Shown: positions 34,212 through 44,801 of the stretch, piece by piece
Layout: every line of letters starts with the position of its first letter
Position numbering within the stretch: position 1 is the first letter of the stretch
From: Staphylotrichum longicolle
Taxonomy: Eukaryota > Ascomycota > Sordariomycetes > Sordariales > Chaetomiaceae
Length of the DNA stretch: 64,000 bases
Direction of reading: 5' to 3'
NCBI GenBank assembly: GCA_019096155.1
Contig: JAHCVI010000006.1
Span: 310,001 to 374,000 of the forward strand
Made by a program: the position numbers and the translations under genes
Notes under the pieces: generated by a model
The model's database searches: none
The model's input: the letters and a program-made list of their open reading frames with translations, nothing else
Told to the model about the DNA's origin: nothing

Positions 34212-35686
34212 ATGGCCGACGACAAGAAAACACCCCCGACCCAGTTCACCCCACGCTTCCGCACCGACATCTACCCGTTCATCTACCCTTCGAAGTTCAG
34301 GGGCTCCCTGGACGGCAAGGTTGCAATCATTACCGGTCTGTACAGTACCTTACTCTACCTACCTTTACTTACCCTCTCCTTCCCTCCATCCTCGCTGTTC
34401 TCTTATCCCCCCACCACCGAGTCAACATCAACTGCCTCTCTCCTTCCCCCCCTCACCCAGACACCCATCGTGTTCTACATCCTCCAATGTTAAACGAAAC
34501 CACAACCGACTGACACGGACCAATTCCCTTCGCCCCTGCACAGGAGCCGCAGGCGCAATCGGCCAGGGCCTCGCCGAGTCGTTCGCCGTGGCCGGCGCGA
34601 AGCTGGTCTTGACGTACAACCGGACGCCCCCGCCGGCCGAGCTGCGGGAGAGATGCCTCCGGTTCGGGGCTGGCGGGGTCGAGTTTGTCAAGTGTGATGT
34701 TGCGGACCTGGAAGGGTGTGAGGGGCTTGTGAAGCAGGTGAGTTTCACTTTTGTTTGTTGTCTCTTTTTGGGGGGATTTAGATCGGGCGCTGTTGGTGGG
34801 AAAGAAGGGACAGGGAAGTTGGGAGAAAGAGTTGGGGAAATGGGATGCTGATGGAGGCGATGTAGGCGCTTGAGCTGTACGGAAAGGTAGATATCTTGGT
34901 GAACAACGCTGGCGCGAACGGGCTCGGGCCGGTAAGTCCAAGTTCGACTTCCTGTCAGCCCGTGAGAGAAACTAACTGGCTCTGTCAGATATACGCCCAA
35001 GACCCGCGCGACTTCATCCGCGACATCGCCGTCAACTTCCACGGGCCGTACTACCTCATGCGGTTGCTGCTGCCCAAGTTCCGCGAGCAGCGCAGCGGGT
35101 GCGTGCTCAACATCGCGTCGCGCGCCGGTACCGTGACCATCCCCTACAGCACGAGCTACTGCGCGAGCAAAGCCGCGCTGATCAACCTGACGGCATGCAC
35201 GCAGCGTGAAATGGACGTCGAGGGGCTGGACGACGTGCACTTGTATTCGCTGCATCCGGGGGGCATCAAGAGCGCAATGACATTAAAGAGTACGTTTACC
35301 ACCGCCTGCTGGTTTCGGATCAAGCCTTTGGGAGACGTGATGGGACTGACGCGGAAACAGAGTACGCCAAAGAGTCGGTCGCCAGCCTACCGCCCCAGGC
35401 CCACGCCTTCTTTGCCAACCAGCTCGACGTATACAACGACTCGCCGTACCTCAACGGCATGGTGTGTGTGGCGTTGGCGACGGGGGTCGGCAAGAAGGTG
35501 CTGAGAGGCAAGTATTTCGACGTGGGCCAAGATCTGGAAGATGTTCTCGCCCAGGAGGAGGCGCTCAAGGCGGATCCGGGTCTGTACTCGCTGCATACCA
35601 CTTTTCTTGGGGAGTTGACGAACTCGGGAATGCCACCCGGGGGGTACCATGCGGAGGAGGTGAAGTTTGCTTTTCCGGGTTTCTGA
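34212..35686 (+). CDS. Short-chain dehydrogenase/reductase
   Basis: Five exons (34212-34335, 34544-34737, 34866-34931, 34989-35289, 35361-35686) keep phase and give 336 aa. The Rossmann motif TGAAGAIG (residues 41-48) is interrupted by intron 1, NNAG is at 119-122, the catalytic Ser is in NIASRAG and the YxxxK pair is Tyr185/Lys189 (YCASK). It is a classical NAD(P)H-dependent SDR. The N-terminal extension (about 35 residues with TDIYPFIYPSKFRGSL) and the C-terminal stretch DVGQDLEDVLAQEEALKADP recur in fungal SDRs of unknown substrate. Intron 1 is long (208 nt) with an unusual donor (GTCTGT). Substrate cannot be assigned. Confidence 0.88.
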
Positions 35687-36152
35687 TGACTCAAAGGGTC
35701 GTCAGAATTGGTGGTTTTCATCAAGTTGTGGGGCAAGAAGGTTTTTGGGTCAAAGGGCCTTCGATCCCGCAAGAAGCAAAGCAGGCTCGTCTGTTGAGTT
35801 GCTGCAAGTCGTGACATGTTATATGTATGCCTTCAAGTTGCGTCCTGATTTGGCGCCCCTTGTTCGTTGCCTGGCGGATTCTGGCTACAATATATGTTGG
35901 TTGGTTGGCGTGCTTGTGCACGATTCTGAGCACCGCCCCCCGACTTTCCAGTCCTCACTGGTTTCATTGCCAGCGGCACCCACCTTACTGAAGGTAAGGT
36001 ACCTCTACCTTAGTTACCCCCGTTTCCCATCTGGTTTGCGTTTCTGTTGAACAAACCCGACTTCTGCTCTCAGTCTTCATCTCGAGAACTAAAAACGTAA
36101 CGCGAAATTGAACAGTCGACAACCAATTGCCATCGATGATCGGCCCCGAACG
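35687..36152. other. Intergenic, no gene recognised
   Basis: Between the SDR gene and the decayed gene that follows. Nothing recognised. Confidence 0.5.
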
Positions 36153-36926
36153 ATGATGCGAGGCATCGAGCCTGAGGAGCAGCCGCCCCGGCCACCGACT
36201 TTGCTACAGCTGCCTCCCCACCTGCGCCATCGCATATATCTTCACATAGGCATAGCCCACCGTGACTGGCGCCCATACACGTATTACTTGGATGGCCGCA
36301 AGGAGTCGCGAGGATTCATGTCGGCGCTTCCGAAAATAACACTCTAAAACCCATGGAAGCGCTCCTACTGCTATGCATCGAAGGTGATTCCATGGACCCG
36401 CCGCCGACGCGTAGCTTCGCCGGCTTACTCCGGTCCTGCCGCGCCCTGTACACCGAAGCCGCTGCCCTGCTGTATTCTACCAACCAGTTCGTCATCCACG
36501 CTTGCAAGGCCTCTCTCGAGCCCCTTCAAACCCTGTCGCCAACGCCATTGCCTCCTTGACGAGTCTCAAGATCGTTCTCAACGAGTGCTCGTGCCACTTG
36601 CCGGTCGACTCGAGGGAATACCCGCCGTTTTGCTGTTGCACCGATGCCGACCATATGCTATCCGCCAGAAAATCCAGGCCCAGTGCGACGAGTACCACGG
36701 GAGTGTGCACCGCCGGCATCGAGAAGCCCTAGCAATACGAGCGTCTCGCTGCATCCCATTTCCTCCGAGATGCCGTCCCTGTCCGCTGTCTCGCCCACCT
36801 CCGCTTTCTCGAGCTTGTCTTCCGGCCCTACTGGCCGCACCGCTGGCCTGTTGATGATCACCCCGCCATATTGGACTGGCGCGACACGGTAGATTGGCTG
36901 CGTGGTAACAGCCCTGGTATGATGTA
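36153..36926 (+). pseudogene. Decayed conserved fungal protein of unknown function
   Basis: Four coding-like blocks lie in order but not in one frame: TLLQLPPHLRHRIYLHIGI with YTYYLDGRKESRG (frame ending about 36346); FAGLLRSCRALYTEAAALLY (36353-36559); IASLTSLKIVLNECSCHLP with YPPFCCC (from about 36546); and, after an in-frame TAG at 36730-36732, AHLRFLELVFRPYW with LDWRDTVDWLRGNSPG (to the stop at 36926). The pattern (LPPHLRHRIY, SCRALYTEAAALLY) is common in fungal proteins that begin with an F-box-like helix pair. Two frame changes and one stop disrupt it. The CCC TAG CAA context suggests a single CAG-to-TAG change. Introns do not explain the breaks, as no suitable GT-AG pairs are present. 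Confidence 0.65.
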
Positions 36927-38157
36927 GACTGTACTACTAACTGTCACGGACGACGATATTGGACACGTAAGAGCTAGTATTGTTCTCAATGGAAGCAAAC
37001 CAGAGTCTCGACAATGCAGGCCGCATCCTGTTCACAGTGGAGGAGATGGGTGAAAGGGAAAAGACAGCCCGGAAGGCGGTCTGGATGGGCATGGTTCTGT
37101 ACAAATGAGGGGATGACGAGTCGGAGATGACATCGCGACGGTGAATAAGAACTCTGCGCTCCATCGGTACATGGCAGGCTGGCTCCCCAACCCGCTAGTG
37201 AGAAGGAGTTTCTTGAAGGTGACCGAGACAGGGAGTTAGTGGATTTCGATGACCGGGAAGTCAGAGTCCTTTCTTAGTATGCGTGGCAGAGCATGTGTGT
37301 GAGATGGCGCACCGACTTGCCGGACTTGGTAGGTGAACGGGATAAGAACAGAAAAAAAAAACCCGGAAAGCAAGGACGTGAATGGGAAGCACGAAGCCTG
37401 CGATGTCGGGGAATCAATGTACCCCTGAGGCAGCGTCGGCGAAACACTGCCGCGGTTTGCCGGCTCGGAGAGAATGCACCCCTGTCAACTGATGATCTGA
37501 TAAGATGAGCCTGCAGGTCTGTGGGGTCTGTGGATCCCGGCGAGTGGGGACCAGGGGCTTGGCATTGCGAATCCCCCTCCGGTTGGTTCCTGGATTCGTC
37601 AATAAATTGATGACAGAGCCCTTCGACAAGAGGCAATGAAGCGGTCGGGAACCGTGACCGCAACTTTTTTTTATCCAAGCGCTGTTCTCGATGGGGCAGA
37701 GAGGGGCCATGCTGCATGCCCAGGGCAGTTTGCAGTCTCGAGGATGAGACGCGGTTGCCGGGCAGTGGAGCCGTTCCTTCCCAGCCCGGTTCGGAGAAAG
37801 GAACCTTGAAGGAGAGGGCAGCAGGGCCATCCGTCGAGTTGCTTCCTTGAGGAGTTGAGGTGGGTCAGCTCAAGTTGCGCTTCGGAGCCGTCGCTTCAAT
37901 CGCATGCTCCGCCACACGCGGCACGCCGCAGAAAAGACGCACAGTTCTGGTCGATAAAGCAGGTCTCCCCAGGTCGGAGCCCACCAACCGAATCGTAATA
38001 GCCTCCATGATCCCCAATCTCCCAGCCCTCAACATCCTCCGCTGCTTTCTTCTACTCCTATTTGCACTCCATTGCCATCACCGTGTTGGCCCACTACAAC
38101 AGCCAAGCACATCACACGCTCACACCCCAAAACAACCTCCATCCATCATGGGATCCA
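36927..38157. other. Intergenic region with one iron-type GATA box
   Basis: Upstream of the second AMID-like gene. No gene recognised. ATCTGATAA is at 37495-37503, listed separately. Confidence 0.5.
37495..37503 (+). promoter_or_regulatory. ATCTGATAA box (SreA-type GATA site)
   Basis: Perfect ATCWGATAA match, 655 bp upstream of the second AMID-like gene. No other recognised gene lies between. Function is inferred from the motif. Confidence 0.4.
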
Positions 38158-39874
38158 TGCCTGAACCCGTAAACGTCACCAGGGTGCTTGTCGTTGGCGG
38201 CGCATACGGAGGTCTTTCGGTGGCCCTCAACCTTCAAGACCTTTGCCGTGGTCTCCCACCGCGGTGTGGAGAGAAGCCCACCGACGACGAGCAGGTCGTT
38301 GTCGCACAGTTCGCACTTGACATAACCATCGTGGATGAGAGGGATGGCTACTGTTAGTTACACGTCTTGCACTCACCTGTCTTTGGTCCTTAACTTCGTC
38401 AGATCACACCATCGGCTCGCCTCTGGCCCTGGCGTCTGAGGCATTTGCCGAAAAGTGCTGGGTCAAGTACGACGAGATTCCCGCCCTCCAGTCGCCCGAC
38501 ATCCGCGTGCTTCAAGGGAGTGTGAAGTCGGTCGATCCGGAGCGGAAGGTGGCCTCCTATGTCGGCCACGGCAGCACCGAGACAACAGAGCTGCAGTACG
38601 ACTACTTTGTTGCGGCGTCTGGCTTGAGGAGAGTCTGGCCTGTGGTGCCGCAGTCACTGCGTAGGAAGCAGTATCTGTTTGAGGCCGGCGATCATATCCG
38701 TGCAGTAACAGCTGCAAAGCATGGGGTCGTCATCGTTGGCGGCGGTACGCCCACTCCTTCTACTCCGCAAGCCCAACCTCTAGTCTGACTCCATCTCTCA
38801 GGAGCCGTCGGCATCGAGATGGCTGCCGAGCTCAAACTCGTCCACCCGCACCTCACCGTCACCCTCGTCCACTCCCGTGACAAGCTCCTCTCCTCGGAAT
38901 CTCTCCCGGACGAAGTCAAAGACCGCAGTCTTGATCTCCTCCGTGACGCAGGCGTCGACGTGCTCATGTCCCACCGCCTGGAGCGTACGGAAAAGACTAC
39001 AGACGACGCCGGCGGCACGTGCCTGCGAGTCCACTTCACCAACGGCCACGCCATGCTCGCCGACAACGTTGTCATGGCCGTCTCGCGCAGCGTTCCCTCG
39101 ACAACCTACCTCCCACACAGCGCTCTGGACGAAGAGGGTTACGTCAAGATCCAAGCCAAGTGCGTCCCATTCCCTCGTTCCCCCAACCCTTTCCTTTACA
39201 CCAACCACTTGCCGTTCCCGCACCTCTCATATTTAATTCCATATACACTCCCTTTCACCCACGTTCCTCCTCCTTTTCCCCCGTGAGAAAGACAGTCTAA
39301 CGTAGCCCCCTTCCTCCCGTCCAGCCTCACCTTCCCGCCCACAACCCCTAACCCGCCCACCACCTCGCCGTCGGCGACCTCGTCCGCTGGTCGGGCCAAG
39401 CGCTGCGGCGCGGCCATGCACATGGGATATTTCGCCGCGCACAACATCCACCAGCACATGCAGCTACAGCAGCAACAACAACGCCTTGGCAAAGACGACT
39501 CCCCACCGCGAGCACAAGAACAGAGTCAGAGACAGAGACAGAGACAGAGACGGAGACGGAACCGAAAAGGCCCCAGTACTTGGAACTCAAAGAGATACCG
39601 CCCATGATCGGCCTCGCCGTCGGCAAGCAGGCCGTGCTTACTGGCCCGAGGGGGGCGTGACGTACGGGGAGGAGGTGTTGAAGGCGTTTTTTGGGGAGGA
39701 TTTGGGGTTTTCGAGTGAGTTTTCCCTCTCTTTTGTTTTTTTTTTGTGTTTTCACTCTTTGTCGGATGAGCTGGGCTGGGTTGGGTCTGTGTGTGATGTG
39801 GAGAGGCTGACTGGCTTGGGGCGTGTGCAGTTTGCTGGAATCATCTCAGGCTTGGGGAGGGGAAGGTGGAGTGA
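38158..39874 (+). pseudogene. AMID/FSP1-like oxidoreductase, copy 2, with frameshifts in exon 4
   Basis: Exons 38158-38352, 38403-38744, 38802-39159, 39325-39714 and 39831-39874. The first three read cleanly: FAD motif VLVVGGAYGG, TIVDERDGYYHTIGSPLALAS, NADH motif VVIVGGGAVGIEMAAE. In exon 4 the literal frame gives LTFPPTTPNPPTTSPSATSS where the family has a conserved FAD-contacting AVGDLVRWSG. That motif is present in a neighbouring frame (about 39350-39400). The first frame resumes with AKRCGAAMHMGYFAAHNIH. A (CAGAGA)n microsatellite follows, after which the conserved LELKEIPPMIGLAVGKQAVL and YGEEVLKAFFGEDLGF each need further shifts. The last exon restores ICWNHLRLGEGKVE. The result is a damaged gene or an error-rich stretch. 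Similarity to copy 1 is at the family level only. Confidence 0.75.
39519..39559. repeat. (CAGAGA)n imperfect microsatellite
   Basis: Tandem CAGAGA units followed by CGGAGA variants, inside exon 4 of the second AMID-like gene. Slippage here could account for one of its frame changes. Confidence 0.8.
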
Positions 39875-40114
39875 GTGATGGAAGAAATTAGGGGGTGTCA
39901 AAGCAGGGTAAGACTTTGCGGTGCGTTTGGGATGGTTTGGAGTCTCTTGGAGTATCTTTAAATTGCATTTTGATCTTGGTCTTGGATATAATGGCTCTCC
40001 TGTGAGGGGCTGTCTTTGACTCTAAAGACTCGCGCGGAACGACTGTTAAAACTGGATATCCATCAGTTGCTTTTCTCTACCCTTTACTCCTAACAGTCCT
40101 AAAACTTTAGAGAG

Positions 40115-41494
40115 TTACAGCTTCGGCACCAGCCCCACCCCAGTCCCGCCCATGACCTTGTCGTTGTCATCCAGCGGACACAGCTGGAAGAAGCGCTCAC
40201 GCGAGCAGCTCATGAGGGCGGACCGCTTCTGCGGCAGGTCGATGAACTTGTCGAGGCCGAAGCCGTGGATGAGGTCGTACATGAGCACGGAGCTGTTGGT
40301 GTCCTTGGGCTCGCCCACGACGCGCGCCGTGCGCGGCTCGTCCAGGAACAGGTAGTGCATCAGACTCGACCACCACGCGCTCACGCGGTGCGGGCCGCGG
40401 TACCGCACGTCGCCCACCAGGCTGTGCCGGCCCCGGTCGTAGTCTCCCGCGGGGTAGTACGCGCCGATGGGGTTCTCCTGCCGGCAAGTGTCAGCACATT
40501 TGCCCCCTCACAGACATGGAAAGGCGGCGTGGGAGTTTACCTTGGCCCAGTACACCTCAAAGTACGCAAAGTACGTCTCGTCAAACCGTGCCAGCACGGC
40601 GAGTCGATGGGGATCCTCGTGCGCCCGCTGCAGGTACGCGCGGTGCTGCTCGCTCGTGCCCGTCTCGCTCCAGCCCTGCGACACGCGCGGGTCGTTCTGC
40701 CACGCATGGAACAGGTCCACGTGCTCGGCGTTCGTGTGGTCCAGCGCCACCATGCTAAACGTCTCGCGCAAATGGGGAATCCACCGGCTGTAGATGACGC
40801 TGCCCGGCGTGGGCTTGGCGCGCCGCTGCGGGTGCCAGCAGAGCGAGGTGGGCGTCTGCTGCGTCAGGACGTACTCTGGCGGTGGAAGTGGGTACGCTGA
40901 CAGGTCCGGGTCCTGCGCCTCGGGGGCCCAAGCAGGACGCGGGCCGAAGGGGGAGCCGGCACCTTGCCAGAAGGCGCTGCGCGAGATGAGGAGTTCGGTG
41001 GTGGGTGTTGCTTCGTGGGAGGCGCAGGTTGGGTGGTTGATGGCGAGGCCGACGGCCTTGAGCTGATGCGCGAGACGGGCTGCACCGGGTCCTTGAGCGG
41101 CAAGGCGGAAGCCTTCTTGGCTCGGGCGTGCGGTGAAGATGGCGTATGCGATAAGCCAGAGTTGGCCGATGGTTGGGGGTTCAGCGGTGTTCCAGCTGAC
41201 CCTCACCGCTGGGGTGCGCCGTGCCCTCGCCCATGGTGTGTTGTTGTTGTCTTTTGGCCTGTCGCTTGATTTGAGGTCGTGGAGTTCTGAGAAGGAGACG
41301 GCGGCATTGTGAAGAGGATTGGCCAGCGGCTTGTGACCCGGTTCGCATTCGCGAGGAGTGAGCTGGTATGAATTGGCGTCTCCGTTCTTCTTGACGAGGT
41401 ACGCCGTTTGGTATGGATGTGGGAGCTTCAGAATGGGATCTGAAGAGGCGGCAAAGTTGGCGAACTGCCGTGGTGTTTTTGCTGATGACACCAT
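40115..41494 (-). CDS. sidF: SidF-like N5-hydroxyornithine acyltransferase (siderophore biosynthesis)
   Basis: Exons 41494-40541 and 40477-40115 give 438 aa. The C-terminal half is an IucB-type acetyltransferase domain: DLFHAWQNDPRVSQGWSETG, FAYFEVYWAKENPIGAYY, DYDRGRHSLVGD, and the distal LIHGFGLDKFIDLPQKRSAL. Fungal relatives (SidF, SidL) acylate N5-hydroxyornithine. SidF transfers anhydromevalonyl from CoA to make fusarinine, the building block of extracellular siderophores, in peroxisomes. The protein ends VPKL; PKL is a non-canonical but plausible type-1 peroxisomal signal. That, the length near the usual 460 aa and the divergent partner resembling SidI favour SidF over SidL, though this is not certain. 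Four ATCWGATAA boxes lie in its promoter. Confidence 0.72.
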
Positions 41495-41881
41495 GTTTGA
41501 TGTGATGCGGTCGGGAATGAGAGAAATACAGCTCAGTAAACAACACACGGCTTGCAGACCTCGTTCTACTGACTGCACCTGGGATGTTTCCTCGACAGCG
41601 GCATTGCGAAAGATCAGCAGTTCACCTGCGGGCCAGAAACGGCCACCTGCGGGTGATCCAATATCCTCGCCTGCATCCACTTCGGTATTGCGAGTGCAGA
41701 CGAGGACCGACACGCTGGATCCTGGGCCCTGTGCTGCCGGCGGAAACCGGTTTCACAGAACCCCATTCCATCCTGGCACTGCGGGTGTTGTGGGCGACAC
41801 CTCTCCATTGTTTCCAGTCTGTGGCTCAAGACGGACCAATAAAACGAGGTTCAGGGGTTGGGATGGCGTGCCACGGCTCGG

Positions 41882-41890
41882 ATCTGATAA
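41882..41890 (+). promoter_or_regulatory. ATCTGATAA box 1
   Basis: Perfect SreA-type consensus, 388 bp upstream of the SidF-like ATG. Confidence 0.65.
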
Positions 41891-41914
41891 CTTTACTTGG
41901 ACGCCAAAAAGCGG

Positions 41915-41923
41915 ATCAGATAA
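41915..41923 (+). promoter_or_regulatory. ATCAGATAA box 2
   Basis: Perfect SreA-type consensus, 24 bp after box 1 and in the same orientation. Close pairs are typical of strongly regulated targets. Confidence 0.65.
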
Positions 41924-42215
41924 TTTCTGCACCACAAACAGCTTGGCACCCGATCTCGGAGACTGGGGTGAGTGTGGGGTTGCTTCACTGCCGGCAGTCG
42001 TCAAGGTGTCGTTCTTGTCGGCGTGTTTCTTGCAGCTGCTCAACTGGGAGACGCCGACGTGAACGATTCGGCCACTGCCAGACTCCGGATGGACAGAGAG
42101 AAGCAGTACGACTGTTTGTCCTGGTGCCCACCGTTTGAGTGCGTGGAAGATGGAGCGCGTCACCTCCGTCGCGGCGTCGCTTCCAGTGTGGGATCAGGAC
42201 TTGGCATGAATAATC

Positions 42216-42224
42216 TTATCAGAT
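42216..42224 (-). promoter_or_regulatory. ATCTGATAA box 3
   Basis: Perfect consensus on the minus strand (TTATCAGAT on the plus strand), about 0.7 kb from either start codon. Confidence 0.65.
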
Positions 42225-42328
42225 CCCGAGGAAGGAACGGTTTGCTGGCGGGCCCTGAGGCATTTTCCCGGGGGCAGGGGTGGTCCACCATCACACCACT
42301 TCCTGTCCAAGGTTCCAATGGATTCTGG

Positions 42329-42337
42329 TTATCAGAT
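42329..42337 (-). promoter_or_regulatory. ATCTGATAA box 4 next to a CCAAT box
   Basis: Perfect consensus on the minus strand, 596 bp upstream of the SidI-like ATG. It lies 9 bp after CCAAT (42315-42319), a spacing that recalls composite CCAAT-complex/HapX elements. Confidence 0.65.
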
Positions 42338-42932
42338 GGAGGGAGGCGCACCCCACCTGCCCGACGGGAGCCTGGGAAGAAAAATCTGATCCCGTTTTCC
42401 CCTCGTGGGGTGGATCTTCCGTCTCAGAGCAGGAAACACATCGCCCGTCTCAACCGAGGATCAACGTTGCCGCAGCAGGTCGCATTCACGCAGGGCCATG
42501 GCCAAGGATGTTGGGGCAGGGAATCACCTTAGAACCGGGGAGCGAAGAGCAGGGGCGTGCGGCTGGATGACCACTCGAAAGCAGGTCTGTCCAATGGCGG
42601 GTTGCCTGGCGAGATGGGGGAAGCGAAGAAGACTGCGTGAACACATCTAATCAGATTAGATCAAGTTGACCTGCCCTGGAGGAGCAGCGGGGATGGATGG
42701 CGTTGCACCCCTGGACTGGACGTGTCGGCAAAGCGTGGGTGGCATTCTGTCATATCTCCCCGCTCGGCTCCGGGTTTTCGGTTCTCAATTCTTCTGGTTC
42801 CTTGCATTGACACGACAACTGTGAATCATCCTGATTGACAACCCCTTTTTTGTGTAACGATTAGAGCAATAACACAGGACGACACCCCTCTCAAGTATTC
42901 AAGGAGACATACAGAGACCACAAAACCTCGAC

Positions 42933-44801
42933 ATGTCGGTCCAAGTCCCAGTCCACCACCCCGTCAATGACGGGGTGATCATTCCACAACGACAGAGGCC
43001 GTCCCTCCTCTTCGGCCCAACAGACCCGCCGCTCGTCGACCTGACATTGGGAGAACTGCTCAACCTGCAATGCCTGCACCACGGGACGCGGGAGGGTCTG
43101 GTGATTCCCTGGACCGGCGCGAGATGGACATACAACGAGCTCAACCACCACAGCCGGCTGCTGGCGGCCGCATTGCTCGAGATGGGCATTGGCGTGGGCG
43201 ACAGGGTGGGCATCATGGCCGGCAACTGCGAGCAGTACGCCGCCGTCTTCTTTGCCGCCACCAGGATAGGTGCCATCCTGGTTATTCTCAACAACACTTA
43301 CACCCCGACCGAGGCACAATACGGTCTCGACTTCTCTGGTGCGTCATAGTTCCTTGTGTCCTTACGTTAGTCCTTCCTCATGCTGACAGTCGCCCAGAAT
43401 GCAAAGTATTCTTCACGACCAAGAGGATAGGCCGGCTCGATCAAGGCCCCCTCCTCACCCAGCTCGCCGCCCGCGCCACGGGACCAAAAGTTGTGATTCT
43501 TCGTGGCGACTCCGAGGGATACACATCGTATCGTGACCTGCAGGCTCAAGGGGCGCGTGTCGACCCCGAACTTCTTCACCACGCCGAGACCAAGGTGCTC
43601 CCCCACCTGGTCTGCAACCTCCAATTCACCAGCGGCACGACCGGCCTGCCCAAGGCGGCCATGCTCACCCACCAGTAAGTTCCTGTCGCACACAAAACTT
43701 ACCGAACAAAGCCCCTAACACCCCCTCCCCAGCAACATCGTCAACAACTCCCGCTTCATCGGCGACCGCATGCGCCTGACCCCGTCCGACATCCTCTGCT
43801 GCCCGCCGCCGCTCTTCCACTGCTTCGGCCTCGTCCTGGGCCTCATGTCGGTCATCACGCACGGCGCCAAGATTGTCTACCCGGCCGAGGTGTTCGACGC
43901 GCCGGCCACTCTCCGCGCCATCATCGCCGAGCAGTGCACCGCCGTGCACGGCGTGCCCGCCATGTTCGACAGCCTCCTCGCGCTGCCCGAGGCCAAGGAC
44001 CTGCGCGCGTCCGACCTGCGCCTGCGCACGGGCATCGTGGCCGGCGCGCCCGTCCCGCGCTACCTGATGGAGATGATGGTCTCGCGGCTGGGCATGGCCG
44101 AGTTCACGTCGAGCTACGGGCTGACGGAGGCGTCGCCGACGTGCTTCAACGCCTTCACCGACGACCCCATCAGCACGCGGCTGACGACGGTGGGGACGCT
44201 GATGCCGCACGCCATGGCCAAGATTGTGGACCGCGACGGCGAGGTCGTGCCCGTCGGCACGCGGGGCGAGCTGTGCATCGGCGGCTACCAGCTGCAGGCC
44301 GGCTACTGGAACAACTCGGAGAAGACCGGGGAGGTGATGGTGCGGGACGAGCAGGGGATGCTGTGGCTGCACACCGGCGACGAGGCGGTGTTTGACGAGC
44401 GGGGGTACTGCTCGATCACGGGCCGGTTCAAGGACATCATCATCCGGGGCGGGGAGAACATCTACCCGCTCGAGATTGAGGAGCGGCTGGTGGCGCACCC
44501 GGCGATCGGGATGGCCGTGGTCGTGGGACTGAAGGATGCGCACTACGGCGAGGTGGTCGGCGCCTTCTTGGACCTGGACGCGGCGCACGGCGGGCAGCAG
44601 AGGCCGGGAGTGGAAGAGATTCGGGAGTGGGTGAGGAGGAAGCTGGGGAAGCACAAGGCGCCGACTCATGTGTTTTGGCTCGGCGTCGACGGCGTGCCGA
44701 GCGCGGTGCCCCTGACGGGGAGCGGCAAGGTGCGCAAGTTTGAGATGGCGCAGCTGGGGAACCAGTTACTGGCGGCAGAGGCCTCGAGGGCGAAGTTGTA
44801 G
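42933..44801 (+). CDS. sidI: SidI-like acyl-CoA ligase (mevalonyl-CoA ligase candidate), peroxisomal
   Basis: Exons 42933-43338, 43398-43674 and 43733-44801 give 583 aa. ANL-superfamily motifs are complete: LQFTSGTTGLPKAAMLTH (residues 210-227), SSYGLTEASP, LWLHTGDEAVFDERGY, GRFKDIIIRGGENIYPLEIE and PLTGSGKVRKFEM with the catalytic Lys. The N-terminal part (PPLVDLTLGELL, FPW-like IPWTGARWTYNEL, GIMAGNCEQYAAVFFA) resembles SidI, which activates mevalonate to mevalonyl-CoA for fusarinine synthesis. The protein ends in AKL, a canonical PTS1. In Aspergillus this branch is peroxisomal, with SidI reported to use a PTS2 signal; no PTS2 is evident here, so the import route may differ. It is divergent from the SidF-like gene across an iron-box promoter. 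Another medium-chain acyl-CoA ligase role remains possible. Confidence 0.7.

Larger units (their letters stand above)
41495..42932. promoter_or_regulatory. Divergent, probably iron-regulated promoter of the SidF-like/SidI-like pair
   Basis: 1438 bp without a credible gene. It holds four perfect ATCWGATAA boxes (two in each orientation) within 456 bp, and CCAAT boxes at 41836-41840, 42315-42319 and about 42589-42593. In ascomycetes, GATA-type SreA binds ATCWGATAA to repress siderophore genes in iron excess, while the CCAAT-binding complex with HapX acts in iron starvation. The arrangement strongly suggests joint iron control of both flanking genes. Confidence 0.75.

Noticed and set aside
39519..39559. 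CAGAGA repeats as a possible CRISPR-like array
   Set aside because: Simple tandem hexamer without spacers in a eukaryotic exon.
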